Both the position numbers and the translations under genes were made by a program. A DNA stretch of 64,000 nucleotides from Acanthochlamys bracteata (lineage: Eukaryota > Streptophyta > Magnoliopsida > Pandanales > Velloziaceae), in contig CM034138.1 of the NCBI GenBank assembly GCA_019914995.1, forward strand, positions 3,224,001-3,288,000, in the 5' to 3' direction. The notes beneath the pieces were generated by a model. It made no database searches. It worked only from the letters and a program-made list of their open reading frames with translations, and was not told the origin of the DNA. Every line of letters starts with the position of its first letter. The stretch's first letter is position 1. Shown here piece by piece: positions 50,501 through 62,650 of the stretch.

Positions 50501-51227
50501 CTACCTAGCAAAATTTATTAGTATTATTATTAAATTTAAAAAAAAATAGTTTTAAAACTTTTTAGAATATTTTTTATTTCAAGTAAGCAATCTTCTTTAC
50601 AAGCCCGTGGAAAGGTCATGTCCTTTCAGGCCTGCGTGGCCATTTGGGGTTAACTTCTAAAAACAATATTCAATTTTTTTTCATATTTTTTAATTTAAAA
50701 TTTGATAATATTTATAAAATTTAGTTAAAATTAAAAAATATAAAAAAATTTATTAAAAAATGTATTATTATTTAGTTTTATTATATTTTAGATTTAATAG
50801 TAGAGCTCGTTATGAAAATAAAATAAAAATATTAGTTATTTAGAGTTAAATTCATCTTTGACGGTAACTTCTAATAATGTGTTTCTCTTAATATAGTGTA
50901 TTTTAGATGATCTATGAAGTTTAAAGAGAAATCTTGAACTTTTTGGTTATGTTGTTTTTGTTCTTTATTTGTATCTCAGAAGAAGTTTATAAGTTGAGTT
51001 GGCGTTTGCACTTAATCTTCAATTAGTTATTATTTTAAATTTTATTTTAAAATTTATAAATAAATGTTTAAATTTTATAAAAAAATTTTAAAAAATAAAA
51101 AATTATATATATTTATAAATTAATTATTATTATTATATTAAAAAATAAAATATATTTTTTGAAATATCTTTAAATTATATTTAAATTTAAATTAATTGTA
51201 CTTATAAGTACTTTTTAAACGTTTTTT

Positions 51228-51484
51228 AGAATCCGTTTGGCATTGCTTTTTATAAAAATATTTTTTAATTTTTTATTTCATATTTTTTTAATATATATTT
51301 TATAATTATAAAAAAAATTTATTTAAAAAATTTAAAAATTATAGAAAATTTTAGATAATGAGATTATTTTATTTTATATTTTTATTATTCTTTTAAAATA
51401 AAAAATATAAAGCTCATTTTTAAAAAGAATCAAATATTTTGTATTTTAAAAATTTTTTATCTCATAAACGATTTAAACGGACTT
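51228..51484. mobile_element. MITE, GCGTTTGG family
   Basis: About 257 bp, opposite orientation to some copies. Left end AGAATCCGTTTGGCATTGC, right end AAACGGACTT. The left end is nearly identical in inverse to the right end of the copy at 53361-53559 (GCAATGCCAAACAGATTCT). Confidence 0.6.
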
Positions 51485-51915
51485 AAAAGAAAAATATTAA
51501 AGAAAATCTGGCAAAAAAATTCTACAGTGACAAAAAATGTATGTCTTTGTCAGAGCGTATCTATTTTATCTTTAGCTAATTTTTTCTATAAAAATCATTT
51601 TCACATATGTAAAAGCACAAAAAGATCACTTACATTATTTCGTTCTATAAAAAAAAAAAAATTTTAACCAATATCAACAGCTATTCGCAGTAGCTTACTA
51701 AATAGTGATATTAAAAAAATAAAATTTTAAAAAGAAATATAAAATAATTTTTAAATAAAAAACTTAAAATAGAATTTGTTTTCGTGTGTAAAAAAAATTA
51801 TTTCCTAATCGTTGAGGTAACAACATTTTTTCACATGAGTATCTATCCGTTACCTTTTTAAACTTTCCATCATCATCTATAAATTTGGTATCGAATCAAT
51901 AAATTTTTATAGAAG

Positions 51916-52062
51916 ATGGAGATGATCAAAATCAAAAGCACATCTTCTACTTCACACAAAAATGAGCATATTGTGTTGGAAAAATTGGAGAAAATTGATG
52001 CGAATGGAATGGAAGACATTGCAGAGAGGGAAAAGCACGTACAGCAACTTGATAGATTTTAA
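51916..52062 (+). other. Short reading frame or lone exon, 48 codons
   Basis: A clean frame starting MEMIKIKSTSSTSHKNE and running to VQQLDRF, in a GC-richer island within AT-rich DNA. The charged tail (LEKLEKIDANGMEDIAERE) looks helical. No family recognised; it could be a remnant exon, a small protein or chance. Confidence 0.25.
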
Positions 52063-53360
52063 GCAAAACAAAATAACTATTTATATTACATTGGGAGAAG
52101 CAATCATATAGATTTTGATAAGACTCGAAGGAAATTTTCAGTTTTCTTTACGAAGTGATCAATAAAGAAAGATAGCGACTTGTTATAACGATCTGCATCT
52201 GCCGCTTGATATTTATGGTTTCAAACGTTCATAATTTTTTTTTATTTTATTTTAAATTTCAAATAATTCATACATTTTAATTGTTAAAAAAAATTTAAAA
52301 TTTTATTTTTATCTATAAAACTCTACTTCTAATTTTTTTATATGTACATTTTTTAATACAATTTTATTTTTTAATTTTCAACTTACTTTTAAAAATTATT
52401 AAAATATAAAAATTAAATTCTACTTTCGAATTATATTTTAAAAAATTTTATTTTTTATTTTTACGAAATTTAGTACGGATACTTAAAATACGTACTTAAA
52501 TAAACAAGAATTGGAAATGGACATAAAGATATGAAATAAATTGATTAAAATAGAGTTTCTATACTGTTCTATGTTTTTTCTTTTTTCTTTTCTGTTCTCT
52601 CAAATTCAGCATTTGATTTTTAAAAAACATGCAACGAACATATTATTTGAAGAGGTTTCCAAAGTTTCTAATTGATGGTGTTCGCCTTCTTTCTGTTCTT
52701 GCTTTGCTTCAACTATAGCGAGCTAGCTAGCTACTCATGGATAGATCATATATATTAGACCGATAATATCTAATATTAAAGAATTTATTAGGCTATCTAT
52801 TACATGTGATTTTGGATGTGTTTTTAATACATAAAAAGTAAATTTTATTAAAATAAGTTTTGAAAAAATAAATTTGATAAAAAATAAAATTGAATAAAAA
52901 TAAAATTTGATATAATAATTAGAATAAATAAAATAAATTAAACTTATACTAATATAAAAATAATATAAAATAAAATTTAAATAATAATTAAAATATAAAG
53001 TAATTGAATTTAAAATATAGAACAAAAAAATTTATTACTATTGAAACATGCCTCGAACTCAATAAAAGTTAATATAAAATACTATTTTCTTTACTCATAG
53101 AAATTGAAAAGAATTTCTAAAAGTGTTTCTCCGGTAATGGGTAGCTTTCCAAGTTCCAGATAAATGCGTATTTTTTTAAGACTGTTTTTTAAAAATAAAT
53201 TACTTAAAAAATAAAATTTGAAAGTTGAGTTTAGTTTAAATTTGAAAGTAAAATTTATGATCAAAAAAATAAAATTAATTTTTGTGTACATTTTAATTTT
53301 AAAGTGAATTACAATTGAAGTTTTAAATATTCAGAATTCATTCAAAAACAAACCAACTAA

Positions 53361-53559
53361 AGAGCCTTATAAAATATAATTTTTTTAAAATAAAAAATAT
53401 TTTTATTTTTTTAAAAATAAATTTTATTTTTTATTTTTATAAAATAATAAAAATATATAATAAAAAATTTTATTATATAAAATTTTTTTAATTTTTAAAT
53501 ATTTATAAAAAATATATTAAAAAATTATTATTTTCAAACGCAATGCCAAACAGATTCTA
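53361..53559. mobile_element. MITE, GCGTTTGG family
   Basis: About 200 bp ending TTTCAAACGCAATGCCAAACAGATTCT in two pieces of the family terminus; the left end (AGAGCCTTATAAAATATAA) has lost part of the repeat. Confidence 0.55.
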
Positions 53560-54643
53560 AATCATACACAAACTGTCCACCCTAGAAAACTTGTCTTCCC
53601 TACTGAAAATAACAGCACCAACACCAGTAAAACTAACAAATCCCAGAGCTGCAAGAACTTTCCTGCCATTTCTAAAGCGATGTGCACGACGAAATCATGA
53701 AAGAAAGCAAACTATCTGTTTTCCATGAAAACAATGGTTAAGTGTACGAACACTGTCCTGTTCACTAACTAACATTTAGTAGATATAAACTAAACGATCA
53801 ATCTTCTTTATATCTTTTATGCATCTATCAATCGTTTGTGATGTTAGTTGTCTCCCCCTCTAAAATTTTAAACCATTCGATAAAGACTCAAGACATCAAA
53901 ATTTTGCAAGAATTTGGGAAAAAGAAATGTAAATAGCTTGCTAGCTGTATCCACGAATGAACTATCCTTGTTATTTTTTAACTAAATGAGTTGTACCAAT
54001 TTAATGAACGTTATCCGTCCGTATCTTATCTTATTTCACAATAAGATCTAAAGCAGAGACAAAGAAAAGGGACAGCAACTCCAAGCAACAAGTCGTAGGG
54101 TGAGTTTTTTTGATTTTAAAAGTAAGTTTTTTAAAAATAAATTTTTAGAAATAATATTATTAAAAATGGATTAAAGTTTTATATTTTTTTATAAGTAAAA
54201 ATAAGTTGAAAATAAGTTTTTGTATTCTTTTGTATTATTTTATATTTAAAAATAAAAAAAAGTGAATTTTTGAGTGAAAAAAACACACTAGCGAAATTGC
54301 TCCAAACACATTTCTTCTTCTTGCCATTTTCCTTGTAGCAGGCATAAATGCAGTATTTGTCAATGAATAGCCCACAAGTTAAGCTAGAATCGAGTAAAAA
54401 GCCTCCTTCAGCCCATGATAAATCAATAACTTATTTTTTAAAGTAAATTATGTAAAACAAATTTATAAGAATAAATTTAGGGAAATAAAATAAAAATTAT
54501 TTAAATATAATTTTTAATAAAAAATTCACAATTGCATAAAAATATAACTTTTAATGAAAATTTGTAATTTGGGCTGGAGAGTACTGTGATATTAAGGCTT
54601 GGTTAATATCAAATATAGTCACAGTTTAATGAGATGCCTAAAT

Positions 54644-54806
54644 GTCGTTCGAGAGTTCTTTTAAAAAATATTTTTTTAGATTTACTATTTTGATAAAAAA
54701 TAAATATTAATGATATTTTATTATGTCAAAATTTTCTATATTTTTAAATTGTTTAAATAATTTTATAAAAGTATTTTTCTAAAACAAATTCGCAAACAGA
54801 CTCTGG
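54644..54806. repeat. Short decayed MITE, GCGTTTGG family
   Basis: About 160 bp from GTTCGAGAGTTCTTTTAAA to CGCAAACAGACTC. Ends and interior fit the family but with more change. Confidence 0.35.
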
Positions 54807-55357
54807 GCAATTGTGAATATTTTGAAGAGCCACATCAATCTATGTATATATGATAACCATGATATAAGCGTTTTAATGCCTTTAACAGATAGATGCAGCT
54901 TCGGCTAACTATTATACTGCTTTATTAAAACTGTGCAAGGAAGTGATCATCATGCTTTCATGATTCTCATACAGTGGGAGCTTTGAAAATGATTAAAATA
55001 AAAAATAATAAAATAGAGTTTATGTTAAAGTTTTTAAAGTAAATTTAATATTTATTTGATCTAATAAAACAAAGATTATATATATAAACATTTATATATA
55101 TAATTCATCTATATACTTTAAAATTTTTAATTAATATTAAAATATTATAAAAATTTATTGAATATAATTTTTTAAATAAAAAATAATACAAAATATAATG
55201 CCAAACACCTCAGGTAAGGAGTACATATGGCCCATAAGAACTTTACTGAAGTGATTTTCCCATGTTCGTTACTTCACCGGATTCATAATCACTACTTATT
55301 GTCCTTTTTGAGCGAGCTGTAATAATGTCCCTCTGCACCCTGTTCCACTAACGGTTA

Positions 55358-55616
55358 GGGGGATGTTTGGCTTTGCTTTCCCCATCTAACTTTTCAATTC
55401 TCTATTTTATGTTTTTTAATATATATTTTATAAATATATAAAAAATTTATTTAAAAATTTAGAAAATGTAAAAAAATTCTACGAAGTGAGATCTTTTTAT
55501 TACATATTTTTATTATTTTTTTAGAAGTAAAAAAAATAGAATTCATTTTTAAAAAAAAATAAAAATACTCTTTATTTTACAAAAACTCTATTTCATAAAC
55601 AATCCCAAACGCGAGC
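55358..55616. mobile_element. MITE, GCGTTTGG family
   Basis: About 259 bp. Left end GGGGGATGTTTGGCTTTGC, right end CAATCCCAAACGCGAGC. Confidence 0.6.
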
Positions 55617-56239
55617 TTCCGGAAAAACAGCTTTTTCAAAATTGAGGTTGAGGATATAAGATTCCATTTAATTTGAATATAATTTAAAGTTACTTTATAA
55701 TTTTGGAATCGTTCAGATCGATTCGAAAATCGTTATCGTTGATTCGGATGCTAAATCATTTTTAATCTGTAAAAAATTCATATATACAATCAACTCAATA
55801 TGATTCAAATGGTTCCGAATGGATTTCAAATTGATCCGTCGATCTGTCCGTCGGATCAATTCGTATTGATTAAATAAATAAATAAATATTTATAAAACTA
55901 TTCTTTCACTCCGTAGGCCGCAGGCAAGCAACCTTTTTATTTCGCCGCTAAAGATCATATGAAACTGCAGCTATCAAAGCTAGCACCATCTTTCCTTCAC
56001 CGGAGTCTCTCAATAAACTAACAGATCGATTCATGAGCAGGTCCGTGCTATCGGCTGAGTTACCACCAATAATCGATTATTGAATCCTTCTGCTGCTCCA
56101 TGTAGAGATAAACCATAAACATGTTTCAGAAATCTTTAGAATTCATTGTTGTATTTGTTTACCTTAGATTTTCTTCAATAATCAATGGCGAACAATTTAT
56201 TCAGGCTTTAGGAATTTAAAACAACAACAGAGTACCTTA

Positions 56240-56815
56240 ACAGACGATCATGAACCATCATGGTTTCCTGCCACCGCTGTCGCTGCTCTCTCTCGACCGC
56301 CATAAACAAATCAAACACCAGCTCTCTCTAGCATGCTCTCAGATGATTCAACAACTCGCGATCCAAACACAGAAGACTCGATGCCCGCACTGCTCTACAG
56401 TTTGTTGCCGATCTTGGGTTCGAGAAAAGCATTAGAGTTCTTCCACTGCTTTCGAAACCATAAACCCTTCTTCTCTGTCTCCGATATATTCTAACGGGCT
56501 CCACTTCACCGTCGCTGCTCTAGGCTCCGATGGGCTCATCCGTAATCTAAATCTTCTCGACAAGCTTGATCCAATCAGAAACTGAATCCAACTTCTGGTC
56601 CCTGAAATCGCGACAACGGCAGCACTCGTGGCGGCTAGGTGAAGAAAGCTTGGCGGCGGGTTCTCTACCCGATACCGGATGTAATCGGACTCGAAGAACC
56701 ACTAGTGGATGCCGGATCGAACCGGGATCCACTGATCCAGACAAATTTTTAGATCAACATTCGGTTCGGTTCTGCCAACTGCTTGCATACGGCTTGCTTC
56801 ATGAAATTTTCTAAA
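56240..56815 (+). other. GC-rich gene-like remnant without an intact frame
   Basis: About 575 bases of distinctly higher GC than the flanks. Readable pieces switch between frames (for example MPALLYSLLPILGSRKALEF and later EESLAAGSLPDTGCN), and none extends beyond about 80 codons. It behaves like a decayed exon or retrocopy of an unidentified gene. Confidence 0.3.
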
Positions 56816-56864
56816 CAAAAATCCCACGCATTTCGTTATGGAATTCGGAGACGGTTGAAAATAT

Positions 56865-57091
56865 TTAAGGCAGCATTAAAAATTGCTTATAGAAACATTT
56901 CAAAAGCTTTTTTTTTGTTTTATATTTTTAAATAATTTTTTAATCATTTCTTATAAAATTTATTTAAAAGTTAGTAAAATTTTATTATTGCTTAGTTTTA
57001 TTACTTTTTAGATAAAAATAAAACTTACTTTTTAAAATAAGATAATTTTTTTAGAAAAATATTTTTTATAAACACTCACAAACGCATTCTT
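56865..57091. repeat. MITE-like element, GCGTTTGG family
   Basis: About 227 bp from TTAAGGCAGCATTAAAAATTG to CTCACAAACGCATTCTT; left end poorly preserved. Confidence 0.4.
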
Positions 57092-57523
57092 AAAATAAAT
57101 AACTTTTTAAGAAAAGGATAAATAATAAAGTTTTAAAAAAATATATTTTGGTTATAAATTAAAGGTATATGACATATATAGTTTTATTTTTTTTTAATTT
57201 AACAAAAAATATAGATGTAAAATTTTATAACGTATATAATTTAATCATATTTTCAAAAAAATTTAAATTTATAAGAAATATTATAAAAAGTATTAAGAAA
57301 TTAAAATTTAAATTAAAATTTGCTAACAATAATAAGCACGGTCAAACATGCTTTTCATTCTTTTCGCAATTATGCAACCAAGAAACTTCACTTGATCTTG
57401 AAGAATAAAATAAAAATTACAAGAGCAACATTCATGGAGAGGTTATGGGAGAGGTGAATAGAATCCGGTTCCCATGCAAATTTCAAACTCTTTAAAATGA
57501 ACTGCCGTGTAGCTATAGGACTA

Positions 57524-57779
57524 GAGTGTGTTTGAAATTACTTATAAAATAAAAATTTTATAAAATAAAAAATATTTTTATTTTTTTTGAAAAATAAATT
57601 TTATTTTTTATTTTTTAAAAAAATAATAAAAATATATAAAAAAAATTTTATTACGTAAAATTTTTCTACACTATCTCAATTTTAAATAAATTTTCTAAAT
57701 ATTTATAAAATATATATTAAAAATATAAAATAAAAAAATTTTGAAAAATAGCGTTTGAAACGTGTTTTCAAACGCGCTC
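57524..57779. mobile_element. MITE, GCGTTTGG family
   Basis: 256 bp. Left end GAGTGTGTTTGAAATTAC, right end GTTTTCAAACGCGCTC, a good inverted repeat over about 13 bases. Another AT-rich block (about 57793-58026) follows directly and may be a nested, decayed copy. Confidence 0.65.
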
Positions 57780-58142
57780 AATTATTTATACTATAGAGAG
57801 CTTTTAGCAAAATATTTTTCAAAAATAGTTTTTTAATTTTAATTATATAGTTTTTAATATATTTTTTATAAATATCTAGAGAATTTATTTAAAAATTTAA
57901 AAAATATAATAAATTTTTTTATTATTTATTTTATTTTTTTAATATAAAAAATAAAACTCATTTTTCAAATAAAATAAAAATACTTTTAATTTTAAAAAAA
58001 TTTCTATTTAAACATACATTCAAATGTCTGTATATATCTTCGAAGCAGTTTTTAGATTATTGAAAATAAATTAATACGGTATTAGAACTAAACAGAGTTC
58101 ATACGTAGAAGAGTACAACGTGTACCTAAGAATCTTTTCATA

Positions 58143-58255
58143 GCTCTGAGCTAGAATTGAATGCATCCCCACCGCGGTCGAGCCAAATAAATTGGCCACG
58201 TCTTGCAGCAACGCTCATTACCAGAGCCGCTGGCTCTTCTTCACCCCAACTATTT
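58143..58255 (-). other. Possible terminal exon fragment
   Basis: On the minus strand an island reads EEEPAALVMSVAARRGQFIW followed by LDRGGDAFNSSSEL and a stop. Composition is coding-like and unlike the flanks, but no upstream exon or family was recognised. Confidence 0.25.
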
Positions 58256-58319
58256 CAATCACGGTCAACGCAAATTGTATTTTACATTGTCCTAACATGT
58301 CAGGCTCAAGTCTTCTTAA

Positions 58320-58567
58320 TAGAGTGTTTAAAAGTGCTTTTGATATATATATTTTTAAAATAAAATAGTTTTATCGTATTTTGAGAAATAAATTTTATTT
58401 TTTTTATCTAAAATAATAAAAATAAGTAATAATAAAATTTTAATGAGAAAATTTTATATATTTAAATTTTTATATAAATTTTATCGAAGATTGTAAAAAA
58501 TTTATTGAAAAAGATGAACTAAAAAATTAAAAAACTATTTCCAAAAACGCTATGCCAAACAACTCCT
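58320..58567. mobile_element. MITE, GCGTTTGG family
   Basis: About 248 bp. Left end AGAGTGTTTAAAAGTGC; right end CGCTATGCCAAACAACTCCT. Confidence 0.55.
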
Positions 58568-58782
58568 AAATTATTTAATTTTTATCATTTCATTTTAAAT
58601 TTTAAATATTTAAAAGTATTATTGAATAAAAATATAAATAAATTATATATTATAAAATTTTGCTTTATATATTTTTAAATAAAAGATCAAATTCATTTAG
58701 AAAAGTTTTAATAAGCTTTTTTTAAAAATATTTTTATTTTAATCACCCTAAGCAGCCATAGAATATTTTTGTGTCATAGTTG

Positions 58783-59030
58783 GACGTTTGGGAGTGCTTT
58801 TGAAATAAATTTTTCTAAAATAAAAAATATTTTTATCTATCTTAAAAAACGAGCATTATTTTTTTAACCTAAAAAATAATAAAAATAAATAATAAAAATT
58901 TTATTATTTAGAATCTTTTATATACTTTCTAATTTTTAAATAAATTTACTAGATGCTTATCAAAAGTGTATTAAAAAATATCAACTAAAAAATTAAAAAG
59001 CTCATTTTTTAAAAAACTTAGCCAAAACAT
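58783..59030. repeat. MITE-like element, GCGTTTGG family
   Basis: Left end GACGTTTGGGAGTGCTTTT; right end CTTAGCCAAAACATT. It is followed at 59032-59070 by a short AGGGTGC...GCACCCT palindrome carrying another family terminus. Confidence 0.45.
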
Positions 59031-59106
59031 TAGGGTGCGTTTGGCATTAGCCCCAAATATTAAGCACCCTAAGCGGCCATAACCCTCAAATATTTTAGGT
59101 ACTCTT

Positions 59107-59356
59107 AGAGTGTATTTGGCATTATTTTTCAGAAAAATATTTTAAAATATTTTTAACTTTATGCTTTTTAATAAATTTTTTATAATATTTTACATAATTA
59201 ATTAAAAATTTTAAAAAGTATTAAAATTTTAAATTATAAAATCTTATTATTATTTATTTACTATTTTTTAAAATAAAAATAATGCTCATATTTTAAATAA
59301 TAATAAAATTTTTATTTTAAAAAAAAAAGATTTATAATCAGTTCCAAACTGTCTCT
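59107..59356. mobile_element. MITE, GCGTTTGG family
   Basis: 250 bp. Left end AGAGTGTATTTGGCATTA; right end CAGTTCCAAACTGTCTCT. Confidence 0.6.
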
Positions 59357-59924
59357 AATTCAAACGAGGCAGTCTTCTTTCCTTCTATCAATATCCCAAT
59401 CATTTTTATTGGTATTAATAAAGAGTTCAACAATAAAACGCTAGCTTAGTATTGGAAAACTGTTATGGATAAACCAAAGTACAACAAATAGGGTTGCTCA
59501 GCTTTAATCATTCATTTTGGGACCAGAAAACAGAGACCAGAAAAGAGTTTGATCCAAGGCAAATTAAGGCACAGCAAAAGGCAACACACGTCAAATTCCC
59601 CTCTTCCCTTTTACCCTATCCTATCCATCCATACCCTCTGCTCAAACTCATAAAAAACCAAAAAATTGGTTTTTTGGTTCCATCATGCATTACTGTCATG
59701 TCCTCCTAGATACCCTACACCATCCACATCCCTTTATAATTCAGTACTACTAATCCACTACTCCTGTTGATCGCTTTCACGTATATTCACTCATTTCTCT
59801 CCAGCAGCTGCATGTGTTTCTTCTGCTTGTTATTTGTTGTACTGCTACTGTTTAGGTTATACATGCTGTTTGTGGTAGTAGCTACTTCATCTTCTTGTAC
59901 ATAAATAGAGTTAATTTGATCATC

Positions 59925-60329
59925 ATGAGGGAGACGATACGGTGCTGCATATCATGCATCTTGCCGAAGAGATCAACCACTGTGTCGTGGCAGGAGAAAT
60001 TCTCAGAGCTTACTCTAAACAGTGTACTCAAACGTCCACCTTCTGCCTCCGAAGAACTGCACGGTACCGGCATGGCGCGACCTGCGGAGGAAGGACAGGT
60101 ATAGTTCCACACAATTAATGCTGAACTGCAGAATAATGGAAAGATCTATTTTCTAATGCCTGTGGCACCAACACCATCTAGGTCAGAGAAATCTGCAGCG
60201 GCAGTGGCTGCGAAGAAAAGAAGGAAAAACATCGACGGAGTTTTTACTACTATCGGGACAGGCGCCGCAGCAGCGAAGAGCAATAATTATAATAATGGAT
60301 GTAGTACGACCCGGTCGTTAATTGCTTGA
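59925..60329 (+). pseudogene. Broken PADRE/DUF4228-domain gene
   Basis: The start MRETIRCCISCILP is the hallmark N-terminus of plant DUF4228 (PADRE) proteins. The usual continuation (CGALDVIRIVHSNG-like) is missing. The conserved stretch EEINHCVVAGEILRAYSK lies in a different frame, and the first frame resumes at NSVLKRPPSASEELHGTG. A TAG follows PAEEGQV. After it, still in frame, come AELQNNGKIYFLMPVAPTPS, the family's C-terminal block, a basic stretch (AAKKRRKN) and a final stop at 60327. So there is one internal loss, paired frame changes and one stop. Intact members are small stress- and pathogen-responsive proteins of unclear mechanism. Promoter-like sequence lies upstream. Splicing around the defects was considered, but no suitable GT-AG pair restores the family order. 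Confidence 0.72.
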
Positions 60330-60499
60330 CGCAACAGAACGGTATATATCGGAAATATTATCAGATCAAAAGGCTTATTAATTCTACAATGAGAGATCAC
60401 CGGCGACGCGGGCGCGTTGCAGTATGGCGACCACATTTAGGAAGCATCTCTGAAGCTTCCAGCGATCACTGCACAGAGTAGTAGTAGTAATTGATAAAT

Positions 60500-60824
60500 G
60501 TTAACTCCTTCCATTGTATGCGTTCATTTTGAAATTTCTCAAGACATTAACGAAAGAAAATGGGTAAGTAATACTAGTAGTGTGCATATATGTTACTTAA
60601 AAGAGTTAGTGGATGTGTTAAAGATTAGTAATAGTTATAAGTTTTATTTTATTTTAATGTCTTACTTAATGTAAGGTTTGATTGTAATGTCTATATAAAA
60701 AAGCTTGTAGCATATTATTTTGTATCAAGTAACAAAGAGTCTTCTAAAGAAAACTTCTCCTCCAAAGAAAGCTTCAAATTTTTCTAGTTATAAAAGTTCT
60801 AAAGTCGTAAACTTAGAACCAACA
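60500..60824 (+). repeat. 5' LTR of the copia element
   Basis: Matches the 3' LTR from GTATGC (60515) onward and ends GAACCAACA. Contains a TATATAAAA promoter motif at about 60691. The first twenty or so bases do not align well with the 3' copy, so the left edge is approximate. Confidence 0.75.
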
Positions 60825-60826
60825 AG

Positions 60827-60840
60827 TGGTACCAGAGCCA
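60827..60840 (+). other. Primer-binding site of the copia element
   Basis: TGGTACCAGAGCCA, two bases after the 5' LTR, complementary to the initiator methionine tRNA 3' end as in most plant copia elements. Confidence 0.75.
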
Positions 60841-62650
60841 AATCCAAATTCCTTATGGCTTCCACCAACAATCTCATTAATTCTCAAGTTCCAAAGTTAT
60901 CGAAAAATAACTATGACAGTTGGTCAATTCAAATGAAAGTTTTATTTGGTTCTCAAAATTTGTAGGAGTTTATTAGTGATATGGTTTACAGAATCCACAT
61001 TGGAGGAAGAAGCCGTCTACACAAACGAAGAGAAGAAAGTTCTTAGAAAGCAAAAAAGGAAGGATACTAAGGCTCGTTTTTTACTTTATCAAGGATTAGA
61101 TGAGTTTACCTTCGAGAGAGTTGCCGAAGCAACTACATGCAAGAAAGTATGGAAAATTCTTGCTACCATTTATAAGGGGGTCGAAAGAATACAGCGAATT
61201 CGTCTCCAAATTTTGAGTGGCGAGTTTGAAACCGCTCAAATAAAAAATGAAGAAAAGATTAAGCGCACTGCTGATGGCGATGTTGATCGGTATAAGGCTA
61301 GACTTGTAGCGAAAGGTTACAAACAAAAAGACGGCATCGACTATGAAGAAGTCTTTGCACCTGTTGCTCGACTTGATACGGTAAAACTAATAATATCTCT
61401 TCCAGCTCATTATAGATGAAAGATATATTATCTAGATGTTAAGTCAGCATTTTTTAATGGTATTCTTGAGGAAGAGGTATACGTACAGCAACCAGAAGAT
61501 TTTCAAATGAAAGGATAAGAAAACAAAATATACCGATTAAAAAAAGTTTTGTATGGATTGAAACAAGCACCACGAGTGTGGAATGCTCGAATTAATGGCT
61601 ATCTTTAACAAAATGGTTTCACCAAATGTCATTATGAGCATGCCATCTATATGAATAGGAATCATAAACACGAGTTTCTAATAATTTGTCTTTATGTTGA
61701 TGATTTGTTGTACACAGTCAATAGTCTTGATATACTTAGAGAATTCAAGGCGATAATGTTTAAGAAATTCGAGATGACGAATAATAGTTTGATGTCCTAC
61801 TTCCTTGGCATCGAAATGAAACAACTACAAAATAGAATTTTTATATATCAGAGGAAGTACGCGAAGGACATTTTGGAGAAGTTCAAATTGAGCAATTGTA
61901 ATCCGGTGAATATTCCAATTGCCAAAGGAACAAAGCTATAAAAAAAAAAGAATGGAGATTTAATTGACTTAAACTCTTTTCAAGAGTTTTGTTGGTAGTT
62001 TGAGATATCTGACGATCACAAGGCCAGATATTGTTTATGCAGTCGGACTTGTGAGTCGCTGCATGGAGACACCAAAGGAGTCTCTTTGGCTGGTTGCAAA
62101 GAGAATTTTAAGGTATATCAAAGGCTCACTTAATTTTGACATATTTTATACTTATGGTGAATATGCAGAACTAGTGGACTACTCAGATAGTGATTGGGGT
62201 GGTGACCAAGATGAAAGAAAAAGCATCACATATTATATCTTTTATTTTAGGTCAACTCTATTTTCATGGACATCAAAAAAGCAAAGTATTGTGGCTTTAT
62301 TTTCATGTGAAGCAGAGTATGTCGCAGTTGCATCTACAGTATGTAAAGCAATTTGGCTAAAAAATATGTTAAAAGAGCTGCATCATCCACAAGTGAAATC
62401 AACAAGAATATTGATTGATAATCAATCAGCTATACAATTTGCAAAAAATCCAGTACATCATAGAAGGAGCAAACACATCGATACTCAATTCCACTTTCTC
62501 AGAGACCATATAAAGCATAAGACTGTGCAGTTGTAGTATTGTCATAATATGGAGCAAGTAGCAAATATTTTTACCAAGCCATTGTCAATTGAAATTTTCG
62601 GAAGATTAAGAGAAATGCTCGGTATGAAGACGTTTTGATTTGATGGGCCG

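Larger units (their letters stand above)
45400..59480. other. Gene-poor, AT-rich intergenic island with many MITEs
   Basis: About 14 kb without an intact gene. It is built from repeated AT-rich blocks (listed separately) and short GC-richer islands. Those at 48.5-49.3 kb, 51.9 kb, 56.2-56.8 kb and 58.15 kb are commented on separately. No tRNA or rRNA genes were seen. Confidence 0.6.

Noticed and set aside
52735-53291. Two minus-strand frames rich in Phe, Tyr and Ile
   Set aside because: Translation of AT-rich repeat DNA; composition is not protein-like.
59032-59070. AGGGTGC...GCACCCT palindrome as a terminator or hairpin RNA
   Set aside because: Better explained as the terminus of a MITE in a region full of the same ends.
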